Positions 35,000 to 47,660 of a DNA stretch of 64,000 bases are shown here, piece by piece. The notes under the pieces are model-generated. The model had not been told where the DNA came from and searched no databases. It was given only the letters and a program-made list of their open reading frames with translations. The DNA is from Cyathus striatus (Eukaryota; Basidiomycota; Agaricomycetes; Agaricales; Nidulariaceae). The stretch lies in contig JAOVFP010000008.1 of NCBI GenBank assembly GCA_025738555.1, positions 2,232,001 to 2,296,000 on the forward strand, in the 5' to 3' direction. Position 1 is the first letter of the stretch, and each line of letters begins with the position of its first letter. Made by a program: the position numbers and the translations under genes.

Positions 35000-35257
35000 T
35001 TATCTGATACTACTTTGAATCTGATTGATGATAATTGGGTGGTAAAAGCAGGCACAAGATTGTTTTGGCTTCCTCCTTCTTTTAGGCCTACATATGTATG
35101 TGCAGTAGCATTGAATGATATCACAGTTGCCATTGGAACAAAGTCAGGAAGAGTAGTAATAATTTCTCTAAGTCTTGATAAACAGGATTTTATTACAGTC
35201 ACCAAGAGGAATATATTTAAAAAAATTGTAGAGAAATTTTTAAAGTTGAAGAAATAG

Positions 35258-35582
35258 ATATACAATGACTTTAGATAGATTTTCATTTCATATACATATA
35301 GTACAGTAAATATAAAATCTATTGTATTAAAAGTGTTTGAGGGTAAAATTGAGTGATTGTAAATGCTTGACATGTGACAAAGTGATAAAGTAACTTGGAA
35401 AGATCTAGATGAAGCTACAATGGTATCCATCAGGAGCAGGTCATCTAGAGAAATAAGTGGTAGTACCTGTTGGCTAATCCCTGAAATATAGGTAGTGCAA
35501 CTGCTAGCAACATCTACACTGCAGTGCAAAAAGAATGAGCACACATTATTTTGTAATATCTCTGGAACAGTTCCATATATTC
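35258..35582. other. 3' flank of the NLR gene
   Basis: AT-rich, no gene seen. It includes the S2 target site at 35575-35582. Confidence 0.5.
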
Positions 35583-38142
35583 GAGGTCATTACACTGACC
35601 CACAGTCTCACTGGACTCCAGTGAGAGTCCAGTGAGAGTCCAGTGAGAGTATAAGAGTGTGGAGAGAGTTTAGTGAGAGTCTAGTGGGAGTATTGAGAGT
35701 CAGGAGAGAGTCTAGTGAGAATTTACTGAGAGTCAAGTGAGAAGTCCTACTAAATTAGTGAGACTCTCAGAGAGTCCAATGGGAATCTACTGAGAAAACC
35801 CATTGGACTCTCAGCACAAAAATTACATAATCAAGTAATAATTGAGTGATAAAATTAGTACTATTGGATTCACACATAGTCACACTTTTCTCATATGTCA
35901 TGTATATTACATTTTCTCATATATCATACATGTCACATAGTGTTGAGTGTGATGCTGTGTGATGAGTGTGACATAGTATGTGGAGTGTGGCACCATGTGT
36001 TGAGTGTGACACTGTGTGGTGAGTGTGACACTGTGTGATGAGTGTGACACCATGTGCTGAGTGTGACACTGTGACACACTGTGACACTATGCTGATTGTG
36101 ATACTGTGTGGTGAGTATGACACTGTGTAATGAGTGTAACACTGTGTGGTGAGTGTGACATTGTGTGATGAGTGTGACATTGTGTGATAAGTGTAACATA
36201 GTGTGGAGTGTGACATTATGTAATGAGTGTGACACTGTGTGCTGAGTGTGATGAGTGTGACATAGTGTGTGGAGTGTGACACTATGTAATGATTGTGATA
36301 CCATGTGCTGAGTGTAATACTGTGTGCTGAGTGTGACACTATATTCTGAGTGTGACGCTGTGACGAGTGTGACACCATGTGATAAGTGTGATATAGTGTG
36401 TAGAGTGTGATGCTGTGTGCTACCATGTGGTGAGTGTGGTGAGTGTAACACTGTGTGATGAGTGTGAAGCTGTGTGTTAAGTGTGACACCATGTGGTAAG
36501 TGTGCTGAGTGTGATACCATGTGATGAGTGTGACACTATATGCCAAGTGCAACACTGTGTAATGAGTGTAATACTTTGTGCTGAGTGCGATACTATATAA
36601 TGGGTGTAACACTGTGATGAGTGTGACATAGTGTGTGGAGTGTGATGCTGTGTGCTGAGTGTAACACCATGCAGAGTGTGATGCTGTGTGCTAAGTATGA
36701 TGCTGTGTACTGAGTGTGACACTGTGTGATGAGTGTGATACTGTGTGCTAAGTGTGACACCATGTGGTAAATGTAATACTATGTGGAAAGTGTAATACCA
36801 TGTGATAAGTGTGACACTATGTGCTATGTGTACCACTGTACTATGGATGTGTGACATTGTGTGCCAGACTCTACCTGGACTCAACCCAATTCTATCTGAA
36901 CTTGACCTGTACTAAGTAGTTAATTCAGTATCTGAACACTATCTGAACACCACCTGGACTCTATCTGGAGTCACTCTCAACATTCTGTAAAACTGTATGT
37001 TGAGTGATGAGTGTGACACTATATCTCAGGTGTGACCTGAGTATTGTGTAATATAGTGATACATTGTATTGAGTGTCTCTAAGTCACTTGACACACTAAA
37101 TGTCACCCTACTGAATACACACTGTCACCAAGTAAATCAATACTCAAGCCACACATAACACAGTTTCACACTCAATACAATGTATCACACTCATCACATG
37201 GTGTTAGACTAAGCACATAGTGTCACACTCAACACAGTATCACACTCAGCACACAGTGTCACACTCAGCACATGGTGTCACACTGAGCATGATGTCACAC
37301 TAAGCATGATGTCACACTGGGCATGATGTCACACTCATCACACTCAGCAAATGGTATTGCACTCAGCACACAGTATCACACTCCACACACTATGTCACAC
37401 TCATCACACAGTGTCACACTCATCACACTCAGCACATGGTGTCACACTCCACACACTATATCACACTCTACACACTATGTCACACTCCACACACAATGTC
37501 ACACTCATCACACAATGTCACACTCATCACACAATGTCACACTCACCACACAGTATCACACTCATCACAGTGTCACACTCACCACATGGTGTCACACTCT
37601 ACATACTATGTCACACTCATCACACTCAGCACATGGTGTCACACTCCACATACTATGTCACACTCATTACATAATGTCACACTCCACACTATGTTACACT
37701 TATCACACAATGTCACACCCATTACACAATGTCACACTCATCACATAGTGTCATACTCATTACATAATGTTACACTCAACATGATGTCACTCTTAGCACA
37801 CAGTATCAAATACATCACAGAACATATAGTATCACACTCATCACCCAAGAAATAATGTCACACCCAATACAGTATCACACTCATCACCCAAGAAATAGTG
37901 TCACACCCAAACATGGTATTACCAAGTCACTCCACACAACTCTCACTGTACTATCAAGACTTTGGTGGGAAGTCCAGTAAGACTCTCATTGTACTATCAA
38001 GACTGAGATGAGAATCCAGTGAGAGTCTTGAGACTGTGGTGAGAGTCCAGTGAGACTGAGATGAGAGTCCAGTGAGAGTCTCGAGACTGTGGTGAGAGTC
38101 CAGTGAGAGTCCAGTGAGAATGTGGGAGAGTGCAATATACTG
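35583..38142. mobile_element. Giant foldback satellite element S2
   Basis: Flanked by the perfect 8-bp duplication ATATATTC (35575-35582, 38143-38150). Left end GAGGTCATTACACTGACCC; right end, reverse complemented, CAGTATATTGCACTCTCCC. It has three nested motif layers. The outer one (35600-35800 and 37940-38120) is GTGAGAGTCCA. The middle one, about 0.9 kb per arm, is GAGTGTGACACTGTGTGATGA in the left arm (35940-36870) and its inverse in the right arm (37080-37900). The centre (36865-36970) contains CTCTACCTGGACTC, the K1 motif. No gene; His/Ser/Thr-rich ORFs inside are by-products of the repeats. Probably a non-autonomous KDZ-type element. Confidence 0.88.
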
Positions 38143-38535
38143 ATATATTCCTAACCTGTAAAATGTGAAAAGTAATATACCTTCTTGTCAAATGTGACAA
38201 AACCACTGAAACACCACTACACAATTAAGGTTTACAGGAAAAATATATATTGGTAAGTTGACCTGCTGAAATATCACTAATGTCACATCAGAAATTGCCA
38301 ACTGACAAAGGCATTCAGTGGTTGGGGTTGTCATGCACATCCAAGGATGCTGAAGTATTTCAATTAGTACAGTATTTTGTGTAATCTGAATTTTGGCAGT
38401 CATAGAGTAAGTATGGAAAGAGATAATGATTAATAAGTACAAATGCAAGTTGTAGCAGTGATAGGAATACAAAGTGCACTGCCAACCATGTCCCTGTTGA
38501 TGGATATGGTCTCGGGAAAATGTCAGTAACCAGTT

Positions 38536-39785
38536 AAGCCAGCCTCTCTATCGCAAGCAGCCTCCTTGTTTTTGTTTGTCCTGAATAAATATTGATTGTT
38601 GTTTGCCTCTACAAAAACATAAGGAGGATGCTCGCAATACAAGAGGATGGTTTTAGGAGCCTGGTTGGCAGGGCTATTTGTGGGCAATCAATGAACTTGT
38701 GAAGCAAATGCAGAGTTTGAATATGCTTGTAATTGCCACTTGTCATCATGGTCCTGGGAATTTTGCATCAATGTTGTTGATGAATCACACACTGATTTGA
38801 CTTGCTTCTTTGACTACAAACGAGCTACATTTACTCTCTATGCACTTACACCATCTGCTATGGTGGTTCATATACATACTTTCATCAATGACAACTTGGT
38901 CTCTATTGCAATTAGCTCCAAACTCAACTCAATCCAATCCACTCTAGGACAACTTTCTAGCAAATACTCTCAGCATGCCCCAATCTGTCACACCTCTCAC
39001 TCCAAACTGTGGGACACACTCATTTATGCTAACAAGAGCAGCCTGCTACCAAATACTAGAACCTGTGGAACAATGCGCTTGCTGAGGGCATTTTTGGCAG
39101 GTGCATAGGGGAAGCGTGAAGGTGTTCAGGTATCATGGTATGTACTATGTGCCATTTTGTCTGTTGCATTTAAGGGTGTATGTTGACTAGGACTAGAGGA
39201 TATGTGAATAATGGTCATATCAACATATGGCAGGTTAGAAACACACTATCCTACATGCAACTTGCACTTCCATCAAGAGGATGTGCATTGTAAGCACCTC
39301 TTCATAGTGCAAATAGTTTATGTGGTGGACATAGTGAAAGGCAAAGTGGTCTGGTGCATTTCATTTCAGTACCCAGCAATGTTGGAAATACTGACCTTGT
39401 GATAGTAATACAGCCCTGTATCCATCATAGAACCATATTTTACCCACTTCACATAACCCATTGCAGATGAGCACTAGTGCTAGGCAGCTTCCCTTTTGCT
39501 ACTGCTCTCTCATTCTCTCATTGATAACCTCCAGCTTCAGTATTCACCTTTATGCAAAGTTGTGGTACTTGCTAGAAATACAAATTACTGCCACATCACT
39601 ACCAACACCCACCTCCATTGTCCACACCTTCCACAACACACTGTACATCTCCAACATCCCTAGTCCCAGCATTGTCTCCACCATCACAGGGCTATCTGAG
39701 TCACACAAACAGAGCCCAGAACAATGTTGATCTGGGAGCCTGGATAGCCTTCATAGTTGACCAGCAGGGTGCAAGGGTGTTAGTC
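38536..39785 (+). pseudogene. Gene X, copy B, first part
   Basis: Same pieces as in A, e.g. VVHIHTFINDNLVSIAISS (38860-38920), and a less truncated front (DELVKQMQSLNMLVIATCHH, 38691-38750). Frame is lost at several points. Interrupted by the 5-kb insertion; the remainder is 44756-46165. Confidence 0.5.
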
Positions 39786-39864
39786 ACCAGTGGCTTCGAT
39801 TCTGATAGATTGCTACTGGTAAGCACTGGGGCTGCAAACTGTTTCATCACTGGGAGCTTGATTG

Positions 39865-40908
39865 TGTCATGAAAACCTAGTTTGCCACACAATTGATTAA
39901 GGTGTATTGTAAGGCCTTAAGGCATCACTCGCCTCACAAGGCATATTGTTGAACATCGATTCTTAAATGGGGTTTTACAGCTTCGCGGAGAGCCTTAAAA
40001 TACCATGTAAATGTCATATATACTTAAATGGACTGTAAGACTTGCTGTAGAGTCTTACAATAAATACACACCATACAATGACTTTTAATTATGTATAATA
40101 TCATTGCCTAATAAATGACAAAAATTTCATTCCTTTCATTTTACACATAGAACTCAGTGATTTATAAAGGCCAGCTGTAGGACACTCTACTTGAATTCAA
40201 TGTAGATACAGTTTATGACTAGTGACTAGTAATACTACACTTATTGTTACATTAGTATATACATTACATTGAATCACCTACCCATCTTACCTTCCTGGCT
40301 TCTTACTCATGAGCACAACTCTAACCTACTAATCTTGAGGTGACAACAAATAGAGGTTTCGTCACTCTTTTATACATCTCTGGCAGTTATTTTAGTCAGC
40401 TTGAAGCCAGATCTTGCATGGTCTAGGCATGCATGGTCAATCCAGATTCGGTCTTTGTCGGTCTATATCCACACTTTCTCCCCACTGGTTGTTAATCAGC
40501 AATACATACCAGCCCTCCACAAGCCAGTGTTCCAAACAAGCAAATTATACATAAAAACTATTAACAATATTAGTTTGTGGTGGATAGGTCAAGGATAGGT
40601 AACAATATTGGTGGGCATAGAAAAACAGAGTAAATAAGTTACCCAGTTACAGGGCTAATACTGCAAGGGTTTACAACAAATAAGTAATATTATCCTAACA
40701 TTGAAAGCTAGACTTAAGATTATGAAAGTCATAAAATCAATTGTGATACACCCTGGTTGTCATAACTGCTCTTGTGCACTATTTGGGTCTTATAATGCCT
40801 TATACTTGTATTGAGAAGTCATCACCTATGCCTTGCAATTACCTTACAATATATTACCAGGAGAATTAAGGCTTAAGATCTTGCAAGATGATTTCGGTTT
40901 TCATGACA
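39865..40908. mobile_element. 1.04-kb MITE with TGTCATGAAAACC ends
   Basis: Perfect 13-bp inverted ends TGTCATGAAAACC. The opposite arm of the host element shows the uninterrupted sequence (…GATTGAGTGCATT), so the insertion is certain and the target duplication appears to be TG only. It holds a direct repeat around CTGTAAGACTTGC/TTACAGCTTCGCGG. No gene beyond a 65-codon ORF at 40401. Confidence 0.7.
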
Positions 40909-41109
40909 TGAGTGCATTTGAGATCATACTGCATGCACTGTGATCAATGGACATTGTATTTGAAATCAATGTATACAATTATGAATCAATGGTAGATTGT
41001 GCATATGAAATAAATGATAACTAGAGAACAAATCATTAGAGTGAAATCAATTACAATTAAAAATGAAATCAATGAGAAATAAATGTGCAATCAATGAGAA
41101 ATCAGTCAA

Positions 41110-42375
41110 ATAACTCGAAATTGTTAGGTACCCAACTACAGGATATACTAAATACTAGGGTGGTTAACTATATACATATACTTACTTTATCTACTAGACC
41201 ATGAGTCCTTTTCTAACAAATAAACTTTACTCTATATTACACATACCTGGAGAGCAAAATCAATGTTGAAATCAATCATTTGTACTTAGTTTAAATTGCA
41301 TTTCAAAGTGAAATCATTGCTGAAATCAATCCTTTTGGACTTTGTAGTATTATTGGTACAAGTTTGAAATCATTGGAGAGATCAATGTAAATTCTAAGGG
41401 AAATCAATGTGAAATAAATGCAAAAATCAATGTGTTGAAATCAATCATTTGTACTTAGTTTAAATTACATTTCAAAGTGAAATCATTGTCGAAATCAATC
41501 CTTTTGGACTTTGTAATATTATTGGTACAAGTTTGAAATCATTGGGGAGATCAATGTAAGTTCCAAGGGAAATAAATGCGAAATAAATGCGAAATAAATG
41601 CGAAATAAATGTGAAAATCAGTGTTATATCATAGGGAAATCAATGGAAAATAAATACTAAAATCAATATATTATTTCATTCTATTATATAGCCTTCACAG
41701 AGTTCAAAAATGGCAGAACGATGAAATCACATGACCAAGTTTTCTAAGCTGCAGTATTATTACTATTATAACACTTTTACATAATATGTACATTTATGTA
41801 TGACCAAAATAATTATAAAACAAGTATTTAAATTTAGCATTGATTTTAGCAATGATTTCCATATTATATAACACTGATTTTCACATTGATTTTCGCATTT
41901 ATTTCGCATTTATTTCCCTTGAAACTTACATTGATCTCCCCAATGATTTCAAACTTGTGCCAATAATATTACAAAGTCCAAAAGAATTGATTTCGGCAAT
42001 GATTTCACTTTGAAATGTAATTTAAACTAAGTACAAATGATTGATTTCAACACATTGATTTTTGCATTTATTTCACATTGATTTCCCTTAGAATTTACAT
42101 TGATCTCTCCAATGATTTCAAACTTGTACCAATAATACTACAAAGTCCAAAAGGATTGATTTCAGCAATGATTTCACTTTGAAATGCAATTTAAACTAAG
42201 TACAAATGATTGATTTCAATATTGATTTTGCTCTCCAGGTATGTGTAATATAGAGTAAAGTTTATTTGTTAGAAAAGGACTCATGGTCTAGTAGATAAAG
42301 TAAGTATATGTATATAGTTAACCACCCTAGTATTTAGTATATCCTGTAGTTGGGCACCTAACAATTTTGAGTTAT
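41110..42375. repeat. Inner foldback of the 5-kb element
   Basis: Starts ATAACTCGAAATTGTTAGG and ends with its near-perfect complement. Arms of roughly 570 bp (41110-41680 and about 41800-42375) with a loop near 41690-41800. Internal units around TGAAATCAATC and GCGAAATAAAT. The terminal 100 bp of each arm matches the centre of the foldback in copy A (6574-6670). Confidence 0.85.
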
Positions 42376-44468
42376 AAAGAAATAGGGCCAGCAAGCAGCA
42401 AAGCCCACTACCACCTAGTATTCTTTTATGTAATTTCTAAAGCATCTTGTTACAGGTCTGTTCTGAGTTGGCTGAGCCTATGCCCTACTGGTTATCTATT
42501 TACAATTTCTTGATACTACTAATTTCTAGACTGATGTAAGGTACTGCCTCTCTCAATCCTGCCAGTATGTGCTATAGATATAGTCAGTAGTGCATTGAAT
42601 ATGTACTTTTTCTTCCAACAACTGTTTGTGGTAGGCAAAATCAGTTTCTGAGCTGTATAGGACAGTTACAGGCATATAGCATAGTTTCTCCAACATGTTG
42701 AGAAAAACACCATGTCAACATAGCCTTAGGGGAGACAAAGGGGAGTTCACATGAAGCTTGTTCGCATACTGAAGATCACATGACCATTCTGAACACACAG
42801 AGCACCTTCACCCACTATTCCAAATGATGACAGATCCCCAACATTCCACAAGGAAACAAAATCATTCCCTCCCTATTCTTGACCTTCCACCCCTCACAGA
42901 CCCTGTGCAACATGCACTCCTCACTTCAAAAATCAACTCTCAAAGTGCCTTCCCAAGCAGTCCCCAAGCCCCATGCTTCCACACTCAGCAGAATTACCAT
43001 ATCAAACCTTCTAGGTCTACATGAAGAACTAACTGAAACAATTCAAAATATTTCAATAGAACAGTGGGAACCGTTCTGATTGGTGGACTCTATTGAGATG
43101 AGTCAAGTCTAGTATGAATTACAGACCAATACCAATGAATTAAGTTGGGATGACTGCAATAGAAAATGAGTGTTAATGCACCCATTATTCAAACGCTGGT
43201 GTCAGCTGCCTGTGATGCTTCGTAACAGTGCACTCATTGTCCACTAATTGGCCTAGTGCAAGTTAGTAACTTGAACTTCAACCAAATGAGAACTCTTGCA
43301 CCCAAGGAGTATAGCCAATGTAGAGGTCTAGTGAAACACTGATGATGCCTTCATGTAGTGTTTTAACTACAGAGCAGGGATTAGCAGAGGCCTGATATGG
43401 TAGCAATGTAAGAGTAGCCCACCACAAATACCTACCAAGTGATGGGTGGGAAGGAGACCTGCAACACTTTCTAGTGTACTGATGTTGTCTGCAGTGGGAA
43501 CATGTTTTTGTGCACCAAAGAACAAGGCATTGCTTATAGGGCAGGTTGGTGTTTTGGATCTTGGGAGAGGGTCCTTACATGTGATGTGTCTGAGTGGATG
43601 CTGGTGCTGCTCATTGAGAGAGGGAGAGGGCTATGTACCCTGATGTTCTTGTGTTCCTTTCCTGAGGTCTATTCCATTGATGTGGCTGAATTGATGGATA
43701 ATGGAAGGTGGGTAAGAATGGGAAAGAGAAAGAAGAGAAAAGAAGAAGAGAAAAGAAAATGAAGAAAGAAGAAGAAAAAAGGAAAGAGAAGAAGACGAAG
43801 TAAGAAGAGAAAGAAGAGAAGAACAAAAAGAGAAGAAGGAAGAAAGAGGAGAGATATGAGGAGAGGTGGATGGAAGGTGGGTAAGACAAGGGAGGAGGCA
43901 TGGACAGAAGAGAGGTAAATGGAGAGAAGGAAGATACAGAAAGGTAGCAGTAGGATCATGGAGACATGTACCTTTATAACATATGTGCAATGTGGGAAAA
44001 GACATCTGTAATAGTGCCCCTCCAGTCGCACCAGTTGAGATCGTGGGTATTCATCAGTCTCATCAAAAAATCAGATGCAAAAGTTGGGAGCATCAAGACT
44101 GTCTTTGCCATTGTTGGGCAACCATGCCAGTACCAGCAATGTTCCGATGGCACAGGTGTCAGTGAGGGGTGAGTATGATTTGATGATGTGGCTAGAAATT
44201 ATAAAGTACCTGGAAAATGTACATAAAAGACAGAAAACAGGGTGACGTTAATGACAAGGGAAAGATTGAATGAGTGGCAAAGTAAGCAGGAAAGACAAAA
44301 ACAAGAAGATGATGACAGGGGGCAAAATGATCTGAGATGAGCGAAATTTGTCAGCAGTCACAAGGCTCCAGCCAATCAGGTTGAGATCCAATTCATAAAC
44401 CTGTAAATTGCCTTATAGGGAAATCAAGATGTCCCTATAACCCAACTACCTTTAAAGGTAGTGGGAAT
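42376..44468. other. Unassigned core of the 5-kb element
   Basis: CpG-depleted, with short ORFs only (e.g. 43502-43762, 86 codons) and a purine-rich GAAGAA-type tract at 43718-43900. I see no transposase motif. It may be captured and decayed host DNA. Confidence 0.45.
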
Positions 44469-44755
44469 TTGACTGATTTCTCATCGATTGCACATTTATT
44501 TCTCATTGATTTCATTTTTAATTGTAATTGATTTCACTCTAATGATTTGTTCTCTAGTTTTCATTGATTTCATATGCACAATCTACCATTGATTCATAAT
44601 TGTATACATTGATTTCAAATACAATGTCCATTGATCACAGTGCATGCAGTATGATCCCAAATGCACTCAATCAAGCTCCCAGTGATGAAACAGTTTGCAG
44701 CCCCAGTGCTTACCGGTAGCAATCTATCAGAATCAAAGCTATGACTCTGTTAGTC

Positions 44756-46165
44756 TGACTATGAAAGATGCATACAAGTCCTCAAGTTTGTGATCAATAT
44801 GTGAAGCCCTGGAAGGCTTAAGGTTGGTACAGCATAGGTGAGGAGAATGGGCACATATGGGTCAGGGAGATGCAGGGGGTGGGGTAGGGTGATATGGACT
44901 ATGTCGAGGAAGATTATGAAGATGAATAAGGGGACATCTTGTGCTCCAAGGAGTCAGGCTCAGATACATTATGTACCACTCCAGACTTCTCACTTACAAG
45001 TATCATGATGTACCTCAAAAACATGCTAGGTTGGAGGAAAGAAATGGAGGTCAATGTGGTAAGTCTTCACATGTACAGTGACAATACCTGAAGCCCTGAA
45101 CAAACTCATAGTCATACTTTCATCCTGTTGTTCATGTTGAATATGAAGCAAGAGGTATTCATTGAGTATACACAATGTCTTCTTTCCCTCCTTCTGCATG
45201 CAACACACTACTGGGCAGACACCAGGTTACTGGTTCATTCATGTCATCACTTTCCCCCAGCTTTCGCAACTTCCTTGTTAACATCTCAGGAACATGAGTG
45301 GGTCATGTCACTATGCATGCAATTGCTTCTCTCACTATTGTGCACAGCCCTTTGCTTATGCAGAACTCTCGCTTCACCTTGTCTCTGCCACTACTGCACT
45401 TCAAAATCACCAAGCTGTAGACTTCGATGCAAGCACACAGCACATCTTTGTGGCTGTTTGGAGGATATTAAGGTTTTTGGCTAGAAAGCTCGGTATTGCA
45501 TGTTTGATGCAGAGAGTGATTTGTGAGAGTAATTCCACATACAGTGAGGCAGGATATCGGTGGGCAGTTGGGGACTGGTACCCAATTCTACCAGCTATAT
45601 ACAGGGTTTTGCAGTCTCCAATTATACTCCTTCTCCTCACCCTACATCACCTCACCTGCACTCTATTCATTGGTCAACAAGCTTTCTCTGTATCAAGTAC
45701 ACAGCTTACCCAACACCACTTCTAGCCCTGGCCCACCATGAAGACATGCAGCCATTCATGCATTCAAATTGAAGTCACCATTTTATGGATTTTGAGATCT
45801 GAAGGCCAGGTGGGAAGGTGCTGGAGAAGCATAGGGTGTCATACTATATTGAGAAGACATTTGAAAGACGAAGTGATAGGGGATGGAGGTGAAGGCTAAC
45901 AGTGAAGATCTCAGAGGCACAATTATGAGGATGATATTGAAGGAGACTTCTCAGCACTTGGTTGGGAATCAGCTTTGGGGAGTCTGTGTTATGTCTACTA
46001 CACTCAGACATCTTTGAAGTCCTACATCCTATTTCATGTTGTCGTACCCCCCTCCACCCTCTTATCACAGTGAAAACTCATTTTATTGTTGTTATAAGCT
46101 CTATTAATTAGGGTTATCTGCAGCTTGTATAAAGATTGATTGTATTAATAGGTAGATTAAAACAT
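44756..46165 (+). pseudogene. Gene X, copy B, second part
   Basis: Matches 5437-6276 and 7145-7440 of copy A with CpG decay, including LHLVSATTALQNHQAVDFDAST (frames at 45350-45440). About 265 bp at 45467-45727 are absent from A, and the A foldback is absent here. Confidence 0.5.
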
Positions 46166-46820
46166 CACATTCAAATGACCCACCCTCTTCTCCTCCTCTT
46201 CCTCCTCCTCCTCCTCCTCCTCCTACCCACTCACAGCCCTTTGTATGCACCAGCATGACTAAACAATACTCCAATGTCATCAGTGCATCCTCTTAGCATA
46301 TCTCATTACAAATGAAAGAAGGAAAGGAGAGGATCTGATAAGACCTATGAGGGCAGGGTATGTCATGGTCGAAGTTATAGGCAGTGGTGGATATTGATGT
46401 ATGTCTTTGTGTCACCCCCTCCCTCCTCCCAACTCATTCTATTACAATAAAGAATATCCTGCACAGTAAACATGTAAGGGCACTGCATAGCAACATGCAA
46501 GCACATTCTCACATCAGCAAGTACTGATTATATTACACAGTGCTACAGTAGTGCTACAGAGCATTGTATAATGCCATAGCACCATAACAAAGGTGTTCAT
46601 TTATGTAGTACTACAGAGTTATCACTACATGCTATCAAGCACTACAGAGACATGGTAGCATGCTATGAAGTGCTATACAACACTGTGGAGGCTTGGCAGT
46701 ATGCTATGGAAGCTTTAGAATATCCAGGATTATAGCAGGTCCTGTAGGATTTCCTTGGGATTCTAATACCTCAGCCAATAGCATCACTCCTTCAGTTATA
46801 TAAATAAATAAATAAATATA
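46166..46820. other. Microsatellite and GTGCTAC-type repeats
   Basis: (TCCTCC)n at 46185-46225, then short repeats around GTGCTACAGAG and ATAGCACC at 46490-46730. No gene. Similar TAGTGCTAYA motifs recur at 48060-48430 on the other side of the PDE-like fragment. Confidence 0.5.
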
Positions 46821-47660
46821 TTAAGTAGTTTTAATAGATACAGGGTAAATAATAATGGGTGGTGGGGACATGATAGCCAAGGCTAGAAGATGCCACACAT
46901 GTGAGTTGGACAGACATGTGTCAGGTGGATGTCGAGGAAGGAGGAGCAAAGAGGAAGGGGCTGTATGATGTGGCCTCAACACCACACTTGCCAACAGGAT
47001 GGGCTTCATCATCATTGTAAACCAGGGGCCAGAGGCATAGTTGAGGATGGTAAGTGGGGGAATGACACCTGTGGCCTGTAGGTAAGAATGAATAGCTTGC
47101 AGGACATCAAGGGCATGGTGGAAGTTGTGATATTTGTTGTTATGGTAGAGGTGGCAAAGGTGGTGGATGAAGGGGGCCAATTGAGCTGGAAGGGGATGAG
47201 TAGGGAGAAGCACTGGGGAGAAAAGAAGACAGACCAAGGGAAACACCAATGGCAGCCTGCATACTGTCAACATAGAAGATGGCCTTGAAGATGAGGAGGG
47301 TGGCAGCGACATCATTGTCATGGAGGCTTGATGGCTGGAAGCTCCAGGAGTTGAGAATGGAGATGAGGTGGTTGCAGGTGACAGGGTCAAGGGGTGGTGG
47401 CATGGTATAGGGAGTGAGGGGAGGAGGGTGGAGGAGAGAAGGGGGATAGGCATTGTTGATAGAGTTGAGGAGGTGAGTGTACATGTCACTGAGGAGCTCT
47501 GCAAAGGCAGGGCTGGGAGGAGTGGGTGAGCTGGGGTGGGAGAGAGAACAAGGGCACATACTAGAGGTTGCTGTCACTGTCACTGGTGGTGAGCCAGCCC
47601 TGCCCATAGCTGCCACCACCAGTGGCAAGATAGAGACCACTAATGTCCACACTTCTTCAG
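46821..47660 (-). pseudogene. Cyclic nucleotide phosphodiesterase-like fragment
   Basis: Reading downward, pieces ILNSWSFQPSSLHDNDVAA and TLLIFKAIFYVDSMQAAIGV (47250-47390, one frame) are followed in a second frame by LAPFIHHLCHLYHNNKYHNF and HHALDVLQAIHSYLQATGVI (47050-47190). YHNxxHAxDVLQ is the hallmark of class I cyclic nucleotide phosphodiesterases (first metal-binding His of the HD domain). The following GHDxxHPG part is not intact. Frame changes and absence of the rest make it a gene fragment. It is absent at the equivalent place in copy A. Confidence 0.65.

Larger units (their letters stand above)
21666..35257 (+). pseudogene. NACHT-WD40 NLR-like gene split by a Copia retrotransposon
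   Basis: Exon 1 is 21666-21851 (start MSQPFQKVINRK), exon 2 is 21901-23550, and exon 3 begins at 23600; both introns are 49 bp. The reading frame breaks at 24447, where the Copia LTR begins, and resumes at 35005 to a TAG at 35255-35257. Counting one TTATC, the frame is continuous and would give about 978 residues. Features: a low-complexity N-terminus without a recognised effector domain; Walker A GLAGTGKST near residue 160; Walker B IVIVFDALDECQ near 256; FFVTSRPE; a helical region; four WD40 repeats (23818-24307); and a C-terminal module with WVVKAGTRLFWLPPSFR typical of basidiomycete NACHT-WD proteins. Such proteins are thought to act in non-self recognition. The disrupted allele could still encode NACHT plus WD40 with 54 LTR-encoded residues replacing the last ~84. 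Confidence 0.93.
39786..44747. mobile_element. 5-kb element with AATCAATG arms (E5)
   Basis: Flanked by the 8-bp duplication TGTTAGTC (39778-39785, 44748-44755). Copy A has the empty site (TGTTGGTC, about 5429-5436). Left end ACCAGTGGCTTCGATTCTG; right end, reverse complemented, GAGTCATAGCTTTGATTCTG. Both ends match those of the foldback at 6277-7144. Inverted arms (39786-39864 plus 40909-41109, against 44469-44747) consist of AAATCAATG-type short repeats. Nested inside are a 1-kb MITE, an inner foldback and a 2.1-kb core without a recognised transposase. Confidence 0.8.

Noticed and set aside
34856..35257. 133-codon ORF as a separate gene
   Set aside because: Its first half is the Copia LTR and its second half the last part of the NLR frame.
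35917..37855. His/Ser/Thr-rich ORFs of 100-230 codons on both strands
   Set aside because: All lie in the S2 satellite and exist in several overlapping frames; no start context, intron or conservation supports coding.
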